A program made the position numbers and the translations under genes. 64,000 nucleotides of DNA, from the NCBI GenBank assembly GCA_003117195.1, contig BDSI01000076.1, positions 1 to 64,000 on the forward strand, in the 5' to 3' direction. Below the pieces are notes generated by a model that saw only the letters and a list, made by a program, of their open reading frames with translations, was not told where the DNA came from and ran no database searches. Of this stretch, positions 11,441-23,400 are shown piece after piece (position 1 is the stretch's first letter; each line of letters starts with the position of its first letter). Source of the DNA: Eudorina sp. 2006-703-Eu-15. Lineage: Eukaryota; Chlorophyta; Chlorophyceae; Chlamydomonadales; Volvocaceae.

Positions 11441-11570
11441 CTTGGTACACGTGGGATGTGATGTTTGGGCGTACGGGTAGGCTATGGCAGAGGTAGAGGG
11501 TTGGAGCGTGCTGGGGCGGGGCAGCGCCAGGCAGTGCGACGGGGCCGCGTATGGCAGGGGTGAGGCGGGG

Positions 11571-11655
11571 CCGCGCGGGGCAGGGCAGGGCGGGGCGGGG
11601 CCGCGCGGGGCAGGGCAGGGCGGGGCGGGGCCGCGCGGGGCAGGGCAGGGCGGGG
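11571..11655 (+). repeat. 30-bp GC-only minisatellite, 2.8 copies
   Basis: The unit (ccgcgcggggcagggcaggg plus ten more G/C bases) starts at 11571, 11601 and 11631. The G-runs on the plus strand could form G-quadruplexes. It sits about 130 bp past the stop of the 650-residue gene. Confidence 0.8.
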
Positions 11656-11699
11656 TCCTACGGGGCATGGTGCTGGTGCGATTGTTCGGGAGCAGGTGC

Positions 11700-12060
11700 T
11701 GGGACCAATAACTGGCGCTACACGGATGTCTTTGGTATTGGCTTTGGGTCTCTCTTTGGATCCCTCTTTGGGTCCACTTTGGGTCCATGTTCGGCTGCGA
11801 CTTTGGATGCCTCTTGGCATGTGTCTTCGGCTTTGTCTTTGTGGCTGTCTTCGACTCGTCTTTGGAAGGTCCTTTGCGACTGCATTTGGATTCTTCTTCG
11901 CGCCGGTCTTTGGCATGTCTTTGGATGTAACCAAAGAGAAAGTCTTCGGAATCATCTTTGGATGACTGCCAGTAGAAGAGCCAGTAGAAGATACCAACGA
12001 AGAGACAGACAAAGAGACGGGCGAAGAGCTCCCAAAGAGCACCCAAAGAGGTTCGGTTCC
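11700..12060 (+). repeat. Degenerate TCTTTGG-based satellite
   Basis: The words CTTTGGGTC, TCTTTGGAT and TCTTCGG recur every 10-20 bases from about 11729 to 11970. Their complements (CCAAAGAG, CGAAGAG) continue in opposite orientation to about 12053. Long open frames on both strands here are a by-product of this repeat. Confidence 0.6.
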
Positions 12061-13775
12061 CAGAGTGAGGGAGCGGAGGGCTCGCTCGCTGCTCGCTCGC
12101 TAACCAGCCCCAACAGAAAGACCACCGTTGCGAGGGAAGGACGGCGGTTGCGGGCGTGCGGGCGGGGCGAGCCGCGTATATGGTCATACATTCGCCCCCT
12201 TTCCTCAGCTTAGATAGGCAGAGGGAGTGTTCGCTGCTGAGAAACCGTAGCAATCAATAGCTGATGATGTCAGGCAGCAGCTAGCGTGTTGTTTCGTTCT
12301 GGACGACAATACTATAGTACGTGCGTGTTGTTGTAGAATGTTGTGGTAACCGACCTGCTGTCGTACGTGCGAGTGTGCCTACCTCCAGACCAAGCAAATT
12401 AGTATCGATCGACATACTTGGGAGGCGGCGTTTTCGTAGTTGACCTCGCTCTTCCTGACAAGCAAGGACAGTGCGTGTGTTGCAGGGCTCATCATACTTG
12501 ATGGAACGAACGGACCTGCAGTGCTAACGAATGCACTGTGTTTGTTGGGAGCATATCAGTGACGCGCGGCGGCTGCGGGTTATCATCCACTACGGACATG
12601 TACGCCAGTGTGTAGGTGGGTCAGGCAGCAGGATGTAGGGTCAGATGTCTGTAGTCAGCCCTGGTGATTGAAGTTCAGACCTGCGCGGTCGCATGTTCGT
12701 TGCTGGAATGAAGTTGATTGCTTGGTACCCGCCCTGGGCATCGACCGATGCCCGGCAGCCTGTCATGCATGTTGTATGGAGGACCCTGCTGCTGCTGGGT
12801 ACGGGCGCATGCTGATAGTTAGTTCTGTATGGAAGGAGTCCGGCATGTTTGTGTGCTGCCCGCGTCCGTGTGTCCTGCCTTGTCGTCCGTGCGTGCACAA
12901 GGGGGATGGAACAGTACCCAGCAGAATATTACTTGATGGAGGCTATCTAGGAGCGCGTCTTCTATTTTATTGGCGGTCCTCCAAGCAAGTGATGCGTGAC
13001 GAGTTTCAAGCATCTGGTGGCGTTTGACAATTCGCATCATTGCGCGTGATTTCTTATTATCGACCGTTTACGTTTTTATATGTGCTTTGCCGACCTGGGC
13101 CGACTTTTCTGCTGCCCAGCTACGTCGTTCGTTGTGGCGGCAGCGCCTACAGCGCCGGTATGCATGTATGTACGGCGCGCGCGCACATACATTCGAACGT
13201 TGACTAGCAGCGTGTCCATCGACTGCATGCTTGACGTATGGTATCGACGGATGATAAACACGCTTGCTTGAGCAGTTGAAGCTGCGGCCTTGAATGCGCA
13301 TTCGTTCACATATGGAGGGGTATGCGTGTTCCTAATTATGCGTCACGGACCAGCTACGTATGTGTGTTGTGCATACTACGTCATGCGCCTTCCTAGCTAC
13401 CTCTGGACGGACGAAGTACGTAGCCCGAACGTACGAATATGCATTATTGTGTAACGTACGTGTACCGACTGCTGTCGTACTACGCTACATACATACAATA
13501 ATCAAGCACGACAACCTGGCGAGGAACGAACGAAGTGAAAAGCGAGATGGTGAGAAGGCAGCAGATTCCGAAGATATATAGAGGGCTTTAAACCTCGCTC
13601 GCAGTCGTCATGGCGTGGAGCTGGAGCTACAGCACATATGCAATAGCTACGTATGTACTAATATGCTGCCGTACGGGCAAGAGCAAACATTCACGTACTG
13701 CGTTACAGGATATGTAGGTAAAGAGATGGGTGAATATGCACATTGTACAGGTACTAATGTATTAATTATCAATTT

Positions 13776-13806
13776 GGGGTCCGCTGTAACGTTCATTCAT
13801 TCATTC
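13776..13806 (+). mobile_element. Extreme 3' end of a (CATT)n-tailed LINE
   Basis: The sequence ggggtccgctgtaacgttca continues into cattcattca. The same end (ggggtccgctgtaac then ATTCATTCATTCAT) closes the longer LINE fragment at 28546-28574. Only about 30 bases are present here, consistent with severe 5' truncation. Confidence 0.55.
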
Positions 13807-14794
13807 AAATATGTAGTCTGCGACCAAAACGTTTTCAGTCTGTGTAGATCTTTGTTTGCTAACGGTGCTTACAGATAGAGTTTCCCTCATTTGGGCAGCC
13901 CACTTGGTAATTAAACTCCGTAGGGAACGCTTAGGAAATCCGTAAGTACCGTACTAAGGAAATCCGTGGGAAATCTGTTTCCATAAATTTCCATAATTTT
14001 CCGTTTCCAGGTGTGTCGCGCAAAGGTGCGCGGTCATGAAGACCCGCTCACGATCGACACAATTCGAAACTGGAACTGGTCTACTTACAACTCTTAACTT
14101 GGGGCGTCTTCGTAGTTTGTTCCGCTGCAGTCAGTACGCTCGGTACGCTCACGCAACAACCCTATCAGATGGATATAATTAATCACATTGATGACATAAA
14201 TTATGGCTGAAGAAAACGACTTTCGTAGGCGTGGGGCAAATTTCGTATGTAGCTGTCATCTGTCTGTTATGTAAAGCGTCTGTCAGTATTTGAAGGAGGA
14301 CAGTGAATCCAGTCGACCTAAAGTCTACACCTTACAAACAAGTGGCCTCTTCAATGTTATACTTTCAATTCCTCAGAGAGCATTTAGAATACTTCTTTCT
14401 ACAAGTTTAGTTTTGACAGTCGCACTGACTGGCGTCTTAGGGTGTAAACACAGTTATTACTTACAAATTTATTATGCGACAGGCCAAGAGCTAATGGGAA
14501 TACCTATCGCGTATTCAATGGCGACAGTATATGCGAGTGCAGCCTATGTTGAACACAACTAGACCATCGAGCGACGCGACGCATTCAGACATAAGAGCAG
14601 ATGCGTTTCTACTCAGGACAGCAGGAGTATTCTGGTGGACACAGAGGAAAAGGGAGCACCTCACGGAGCTGAGGGACTGTCTGTCTGGCTGGGGAGATAT
14701 CGCGACTGCCATGCGTTCCGCAGCGCTTCACATTGATAACATGAATGATTTCGGTGGGCGCCCACCGATACTCAGCTCTGGGCGTGGACCCGGG

Positions 14795-15400
14795 CAGGGC
14801 TAGCCGAGTCGTCAGGGTGAGGAGCACCGCTTGCCGCACGGATGCGGCATATTGCTGAGGCTAGCTAGGGAGAGCAGCAACAGTGATGAGGGCATGCATC
14901 ACAGCGTGACAGGTTCGTTTCTGCTGGCTCAAGGACTTCGGGGGGTTCGGCAGGAAGAGGAGCCAGAGGTCAGAGCAAACCTTGGCAGGGGACCAGGGGA
15001 TACGTCCGCGCCACAAATGAGCTGGGGCAGAGTGAAGTGCAAATAAATAAAAGCCGTTAGGTTGACGAGCTGGGCTTGGCTGCACACAATGAAATGTGTC
15101 CGAAAGTTTATCTCTCGCTTCGGTTCCCATCGTAGTCTTCATCCGAAAACCAACCGAAACAGTTACGGGGCTGCTAATGCCTCGCCTGTGCCAGGCAGGC
15201 GGACGCGAACCTTTGCAGGGCTAGCTGCTGAGTCGTCATGGCGAGGAGCATCGCGAGCCGCACGGATACGACATGTGATGGAAGCACAGCGTGACTGGTA
15301 CGTTACTGCCTGGCTTTGGAACTAATAGGGAGAGGGAATAGGAGCCCAGCGAGAGGCCAGAGGAACCGTGGCCAGGGGGCACTTACGTAGCTCGACATTG
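14795..15400 (+). repeat. Diverged direct repeat, about 200 bp, two copies
   Basis: Copy one (14795-15010) and copy two (15211-15400) share gggctagc, gagtcgtca, gaggagca, gccgcacggat, cacagcgtga, agccagaggtc/ggccagagg and other words in the same order. The copies are about 415 bp apart and noticeably diverged. They may be relics of an unidentified mobile element. Confidence 0.45.
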
Positions 15401-17463
15401 GCTACCAACCGCCGTCACCGCCCGAAACCCAAGCCGATATCACCTGGGGCGTACCACCGAAAGGTCTGGAGCGAAACGTTTACCATTCTCAAATGCTTGT
15501 TGCATGGATTTTCAATTACACATCCCTTGCTTGGCCCGCACCCAAATGTATGTCGTATTTGGTACGGAATTGCCGCGCGGCATCCAACGCAACGGACCGT
15601 TGCATTGTTGCAGGCGCCCTATCACCAACTCGATGCACGTAAGTACATACGTCGTGAGCATCCGCGTGTGTGGACTCGGGATCGTGTAGCTGCGCTCGCC
15701 ATGCAGATTGCTGTTGGCGTGTTGTGTGAGAGGGCCATGGTGATTTCACCCTTAACTCGTTTATCTGATGGCCGATCACTCGGGTGACATTATTGTATGT
15801 ATGGGTGCACTCACCATGAGTGGTCATCGAACGCGTTGCCGTTCACTTGATGAGGAGGTCGCTTGAAAGTCGCCTTGTCTCTCTCCTTGTGCCGTACACC
15901 GTACTGAAGACGCCATACGGCATCGTATGGCAAGTTGGCAGTGTCCGAAAACGACAATAAGTAGCTTGTCATTAAGTGTTCTTTACACACGAGTATGCTC
16001 CTGTGCGGTCCCTCCCTGGCTACAAGCGTACGCCGCGTACGCTAGGGCGAGTTGCGTGCGTGGTCGCCAACAACAAATCGATAGACAGGCTTTCTTGATT
16101 GACAATCATCCCATCCCCAGCCACGCTGCGTGTGCTGGTATGTCGCCGGTTTGCTGTTCCGTTTCCTACCGCGCATCGCAACCCTCAGCAGTATCGAATG
16201 CATACGTAACTCATCCGCATCATGAAGTTGGCGTAATGACGTCTGTTTACATCATTACGCCACGCACACCATCACTATAATTACGCCACCCGAATTGTGT
16301 AATCACGTCTTGAGATGCTGACTGTGGCCCACACGCACACCTTCGTTCCTGCTGCTGGTCATATTCCTCAGCAGTCTGAGAAATAAAGTAGCTGAAAATC
16401 ATTGACCATGCACATATCGCTAATTATGTATCCTTTTGTTCGTGCAGTTGAAGCCATGTTGGAGATCAACGAATGGGGCCATCATGGTGCATGCCGCTGG
16501 CAATCGGCGATTGGTGAGGCCGCCACTACCGCCGCCTGATGATCAGCGAGGTATGACAACATGTTTCGGATGGCGAAACGCGCTGCGCTACTTGCGCATC
16601 ATTCAAATGCGTCCTGGCGGGTTGCTTGTATGCATTGGTTGTCCCGGGTTGTCCCTGGTGACTGGGTAGGTCCTGATTAAGCGACGCTGACTCCGCCGAC
16701 CGAGCTACCTAACATGCGATGACAAACCGTGAACTTACGCGACATGGGAAAATCCTCTGACCGAATGACTAACTACGTGAGCTTAAATGCTTGCGGTGCC
16801 GTGAACTGCGTGAACCTGGTGCCGCCGTACATAACCATGTTTGTTTCATTTGAAGGATTGCTTCAAATTTAATTTCTATCAAAATACTATTGATCAATCG
16901 ATCGAATGCTGTCTCCAGCTTTTGAAACAAGGCGTTTTCTCAACGTTGTGCCCACGACAACGTTTCTCCAATATTGCTTGCTGATGTAAACGCATGACGC
17001 AAATGAGATCGGACCTCTACCTTCAAACCCTGAATTGTTTGTTGGTTACGGCTCTTGTGAATGGTGAGGACGGGATGCAAGTGTTATCAAATAAATATGT
17101 TTGCTTGCGCATAGGACGAAGGCGATTGTGATATGCGCAAACAGCTCGTCTATGTGCTAGTTCGCATATGTATGCTTTCAACTTCTTCAGTGGACTGCAA
17201 TAGAAACCATTGTGTGTCACATATTTGATAAATTATTTTTTACAAGCTTATTGCAAATACCGCACACAACACATTGAGGCGGAAGGGCATATCTTTTGTG
17301 TAACTTGGGATCTGCACGCATGGTAATGTCGTCATCCTTTTACGAATGCAGTTAGTATAATCTGTGTTCATTTCATGAGACACCCAATGGTTCGTAGTCG
17401 GGTGGTTATTCGTGTGCGTGCTACGTACCTGCGCCTACCCTTGCCTTCTCTTGCCATCCCCAG

Positions 17464-20400
17464 GACTGTTGTTGGTCTTGTCGCCGTCAGCCCAAGCTGG
17501 GACACACTTTCCCGATCCTATGTTGTCCTGCTCCGTCATCATTCGCGGCCCGTCCTGGACTGATGAAGTGGATAGCGACTGGATACCATTTACAGTTGGA
17601 ATCGATTGTCAGAACGATGGAGACCAGGGCATGACCATCCATGTCGGTGAGAAGTTGTGGCCCTACTTCGCCAACCTTAGCAGATGCAGCACGAACCGGG
17701 CAGCCCCGGGCGGGCCAGCTGCTGAGAGCAACCATTGCAATTCGCTGCACACTGGTCTTTCAAGCAACGGCCGGCGGCAGCTGTCCCGGGTGTACGGAGG
17801 CACGCCACCGGAGTACGGCAACACGCCACCAGTGTACGGAGAAACGCCACCAGTGTACGGGGACACGCCATCGGACGGCGAGCCATTGCGGATGTTATTT
17901 TGTTGAGCGAGGGCGTCGTGCTCATGCGCGCCGCTCACGGCAGTAGCCACGCCTGGGGGCTGCGCTTCGTGGACAACATCAAACATCTGCAGCTGAGGGA
18001 CTCCATCCTCGATGGTCCGCCTCTCTCGTCCCAGCCCTGATTCGCTGCTCGGCCTGCACGTACGTTACCGTTGCAAACGTATCAATATCTAACCTCCAGG
18101 GCGCCGCCAGTTTATCGACAGGATGTGACTCTCAATCCTTTGGCGCCTTGATGTTTGATGGGGTCCGCGAGGCTGACGTGGACCGCCTAACCTGCACCAA
18201 CGTTCGGAATGCCACGGACTTCGCATGCCTGTGGATCACACTCGGACTGCTGCCAGATGACAGCCCTGATGATGTTCTGGACCATACGACGGTGATTCAA
18301 ATCCGCGATTCAACGCTCCACGGCAATTCCGTCGAGGTTGGCGATTGCTTGGTGGATGTCGCGGGTTACTCGACCGCAAGTGACGGCCTGGGCTTCGGGA
18401 CTGTGGTGTTATTCAATCCTTACGGTGGTGGATCCCATCTTGGGGCGCTGGAGCTCTCCAACGTCAGCGCGACTGGGAACACAGGTGGCTTCGGAGCAGC
18501 TCTTGCCGTGCATCCGGACATCGATGCGATAGGGCAGCTGCAAATGGTGAGGGCCGACACATGGTACATGGCTGGGTGCGTGGGTGGGGGTTGGGGAGTT
18601 AGGGTTTAAGCAGAGTACGTTTATGCATGCTGAGGGCTGGGCTGGGTGCTCAAATGTGACCTAGGTCCGTCTGTAGATGACATCCGTCTGCGTACACTCA
18701 AAAAGGTGTTCAAGTCCATTAGACAGCAGCAGACTGTAGAGACTGTAGCGACTGGGTGAGGCTCATTCATTGCCGGTCCATGTACGCGTGTATGGACTGG
18801 CGATGAATGAGCCTCACCCAGTCGCCACAGTCTCTACACGTACGTATGCTGCTGCCTTGCAGTTGTCGAGGGTAACACGGCTTTGCTTGTTAGGCTGACA
18901 TGTTGCGGCATTAATCCCCAGCAGTAACAATACCGGCTACATGCGCACATAGACAATGTATGTTTTGGAGAGGGCCTTCCTACCTGCAGTAATTAACATT
19001 ATTATTTGTCGGCAGCCGGCCGTGTGACTCCACAGCTTGCTACGTGCTGCCAGCAGCTAGTCGTACATTTAGTACATTACGTTGCGTTGCGCATATATAT
19101 AATCTTGCGTCAGCCATTACACGATCTACTTAGGCAGCAACACTACTCCGAGATAATATTCCCGGCGGCGGCAGGGGCAGAGCCGATGAGGCTCATTAGA
19201 GCCTACGTATACATACGCCGCAGACATCGGACCTGCGTCACACTGCTCCCAGTTGAATCACACATTTGAGCTCGTTGGCGGTGCCAGCACTACGCCTAGA
19301 TGTATGTATGTATGTATGTATGTACGTCGGTCGGTCGGTTGGTAGATAGTTAGGTATGTATATAGATAGATAGGTAGGGCAGTAGATCAGTACGTTGTTA
19401 AGAATAGATTAATAAAGCCCACGCACTGACGTAGTAGGCAGTAGTCGGCAGACGTTGAAGAACACATACCTGCGACCCATCCAGCCGCCAACAGCTGTTT
19501 TCCACCAGATCAATCCAGGTCCCCTGCAGAAGTTTGTAAGGGCCACCTCTGTCGTCGCGCACCAAATTATTAATAACGTAATAATCATAATATTCATGCT
19601 TGCTCTCCAATCTGACATGTCACGCACGCAATCTATCTGCCGTACCTACCCACTGTATGTATGTGTCCTGTGCTTCAGAAAGCTTCAGTAAGCCTCAGTT
19701 TTGCGTTTCCGTATGAATGCTGGCACGCACGCAGGGCCGTATCAACGTCTCCCGGAGTACCCTGAGCAACAACACGGCACGCAAGCATGGCGGTGCGGTT
19801 CATGTCGGCGAGCTAGGCAGCAGCCCTGGCCTTCACGTAACGCAGTCGAGTCACATCGATGGTAACACGGCGCTAGGTCCCGGGGGCCATGGCGGGGCAT
19901 TTAAACTAGAGTTGGGCATTGACCGACTGGTGGTGGATGGCGGCAGCAGTGTCACTGCCAACAAGGCATCTGACGGCCATGGCGGGGCCTTCTACATCGC
20001 CAAAGGTGTAGGCAGCATCGTTATAACAGCCGGTAGCAATGTGTCCTTCAACCAGGCTGCGGGCGGGTCTGGCGGTGCCTTACACATCGAGGCCGATAGC
20101 GGTGTAATTAGCACAACTCGCATAGATACATGTAGCTCCATCATCATTTCCGACAACAGCCATGTCGCAAACAACTCGGCCAGCGGTAACGGGGGGGCGT
20201 TCTCTGTGAGAGTGAATGTCGGGCAGGTCTCGGTGGTGAACAACAGCAGCATGAATGGCAATATTGCTACGGGCCTTACAATGGGCCAGTACACGACCGA
20301 TACTGGCAACGGCGGTGCTATTAGCGTTGGGCCGCCCGAAATGGACATCGCCCTTGGAAACTTCTTACTGAGCGACAATGCGTCCATCAGCTTCAACACC

Positions 20401-23400
20401 GCCGCAGCCCAAGGCGGTGCAATTTACATCTCCAACGTAAGGGGGGCTGTCACCATTGAGAGGAGCAGCCGCGTGAACAACAACTCGGCGTCCAATGGCG
20501 GCGGCATATCAGTGTCATACAAGGGCGATTTGCCGTACCTCCATGTTCGAGACGGGAGCAGCTTGTCTTGCAACGCTGCTGATGGGAGCTTCCGCCCTGA
20601 CACTATTGTTAGTCAAGTGGGCGGTGCTGTCTTCGTGGGCCGCTCTCTCAGTGAGCTGGTGGTGACCGGGTACAGTAATGTGTCATGGAATAACGCAGGC
20701 AGGGGCGGAAGTGCCATCGCCGCTGGCATGTCTTATTACCCGGAGGAAACGATGACAACTGACAACTGGAGCTATGGCGTGGTGGAGGTATCCAACAACA
20801 GCTGCATCTGCGAGAATGTTGTCACGAAGGGTTCTGATTACGGTGCAATGGTGTACAGATTTACTCGAATTTCCCGATTCAGTGTCACGAACGGCTCGGC
20901 TGTCTCCGGCAATGTGATGCTGGAAGGCGGTAATGGTTTTGGAGGCGCTGTTTCCGCGGAGGGAGGTTTTGACAACTTCACTGTCTGCGGCGCCAGCTCC
21001 ATGAGCAACAACTCAGGCGTCAATGGTGGAGTATTACATGCCGGCAATTTGTGGGGCGTCCAAGGCGCCACGAAGGAGCTGTTGAGTGTTGGTGCGTTCA
21101 CGTTATGTGATGGAAGCAACATGGACTGGAACTTCGCGGGTGTGCGAGGTGGTGTGTTCTACATCGAAGGGCCGGTCGGAGCCATTACGATATCCGACAG
21201 CAGCATTTCCAGCAACTGGGCGGTTACCCAAGGCGGCGCGCTGCAGTTTGGGGCTTTGTTTAGAAGCCTTGTCGTTTCAAACAGTCGCATTTACAAGAAC
21301 TCCGTGGACTTTGGCACGGGCGGCTTCATGTCTGTTTCGGTGAGTCAAAGCCGGCCTACCTAGCTAGCCAGCGTATGGGCATTTATGCGTACGTAGGGAA
21401 TGAGACCGCACGGCCGCGTCAAACAACACCGACGTGTTGAAACGAAATACAATGAACTAATGATATTGGGGACCTTAAGAAGCTATTTTTTTTGTGGAAT
21501 TGTCAGCCACACACGGTACCCATTGGATGGACAGTGTAGTGCCGCGGGTGCTGGATCGAAGCCCCGCGTTACCACCAACGAACGCAATGGTGTGAGCTTA
21601 CCGGGTACACAGTGAGTCGGATAGAGCCGGTGTTACGGTTTATAGGCTCTAATGTTAATCATTGAATCGCTAAACAAATTTGCCGCACCATAACTGCACG
21701 CTCTGCGATTGTTATTATTTATTTGTTATTATTTCTATCGATTCAAACATTGAATGATATTTGTTAATTAGACTATAATTAAAATAGGTAATATTGTAAG
21801 TATACGAATGTTGCTGATTATACAGCTGGTGTCCTACGTACAGTCGGTGCGTATGGTACCGACTGTACGTAGGAGCGAGAGGGCTTCACGGTCATATGCG
21901 TGGAGCCGTGCGTATGGTACCGACTGTACCATACGCACGGCTCCACGCATATGACCGTGAAGCCCTCTCGCTCCCACGCCCAAGCAACATACAGATAGCA
22001 GCATTATTTGCCTGTTGCCACGCACTACTGGGATCCACGAGCGAGTGAGAGATCGATATTTAGGTTCTGTGGCCGCTGGTCTTTTCGTTACAGTGTTTGC
22101 TTGTAGTAGGTTCGTTGGTGCACTCTACTCATGCATCCAGTACTCTCACTTCGTTCTCGAAGTACGTGAACAGCCCATTTTCACGTGGTTTAGGTTTTCA
22201 TCGCGACATGCCTGAACGAACAGGATATAAGATGTGTGTCTGCGCTGTTGCTTTACGTGCGTTTGCAGGCCCTCTCTGACAACGATAAAGACATGGAGAA
22301 CATGGATGAAAAGTTGTTTCCGCCCAGCGGCCCTTATTTCCTCAACATCTCGAGCAGTAACATCTCCGCCAATTATGCGGCCAAAGATGGTGGCGCCATC
22401 AATATCCGGGTGGCTAGCTGGGTGCCAACCGTCTCAAACAGCACATACCGTCTGAAGGCGCAACAGCAGCGCATCCTCTATATCAACGTTCACAACAGCA
22501 GCATGGACAACAACCGGGCCTCTTTCGGTGCTGGAGGTGCTATGGCTATCATTACCAACATGCCCGTGGTTGCAGCGGAGGAGCGGCTCGCTTCCATCAT
22601 GTTTGGGTTGCGAATCCAAATCACCAACTCAACCCTAAGTGCCAACAAAGCTGGTGATGACTCCAAAACGCTTCTCAGTATTGAGAATGTCAGCCCACTG
22701 CAGGGCTATGGTGGTGCGATATTTGCATGGGCGACTTTATACCCGATGGTTGGCATTGGTGGAAAGCTGACGGGCACTGCTGCAGAGTACATCTTTCCTG
22801 AAGACCGTGCTGGGTGTGATGCAATTGAAAGCGACCTTGCTGCCGGTTTTCCAGCTTTCGCAACAGCCAGCTGCTGGCCCAGCGGCAGCCAAGCTTGCGG
22901 CGTGCTGTTAGACGGTGTGCAGGTCTACGATAACCAGGCGGCGGGGGTGAACGGCGGCGGCCTGTTCACAGCCAATTGCGCTGTGAAGGTGTTGAACAGC
23001 CATTTTCGAAACAACTCTGCTACTCGCGGCGGCGGAGGTCTTGCTTACATGGACCCCAATGTTCCCCAGTACTTGGCTTTGGCGTCTGGATCTCTCACCC
23101 CTGCTGACAGCCTGCCATCCTCTGGTGACATTATGCAAAACGTCGACATGAGCAAGCCTCTGCAGCACCCTTGGTTGCTCATGCGACGTGTGACCTTTGA
23201 GCAAAACGTGGCCAGTGATGGTGGCGGTGTGTATCTCGAGGTCAACACGACGTCGGCCGCCATGTCGGAGTGTGCCTTCACAAAGAACCAAGCGAAGAAC
23301 AACGGCGGCGGAATGGTGCTGATCGTAAGCAGTAGCAATGCCCGTGTGATAGCAGCCGTGCGGGATTCCAACTTCACGGATAACACTGCAGGGGACTCGG

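Larger units (their letters stand above)
12061..17463. other. Mostly non-coding region between the transposon block and the giant Pmp-like gene
   Basis: Base composition drops to a more balanced GC, with many TACGTA and GCTAGC words. I see no multi-exon gene. A 90-codon ORF at 14290-14562 encodes a hydrophobic stretch (LLSTSLVLTVALTGVLG), but without splice or homology support I leave it uncalled. Degenerate repeats lie at about 14795-15010 and 15211-15400, a LINE tail at 13776-13806, and a small perfect hairpin at 16230-16261 (ggcgtaatga / tcattacgcc). A possible isolated exon at 16447-16513 (acceptor TCGTGCAG, donor GGTGAGG) was not linked to anything. Confidence 0.4.

Noticed and set aside
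10976..12253. 425-codon minus-strand open frame
   Set aside because: It is antisense to the last exons of the 650-residue gene and runs through two simple repeats; composition follows the repeats.
14290..14562. 90-codon ORF with one hydrophobic segment
   Set aside because: Isolated, no splice partner, no recognised motif; could be chance.
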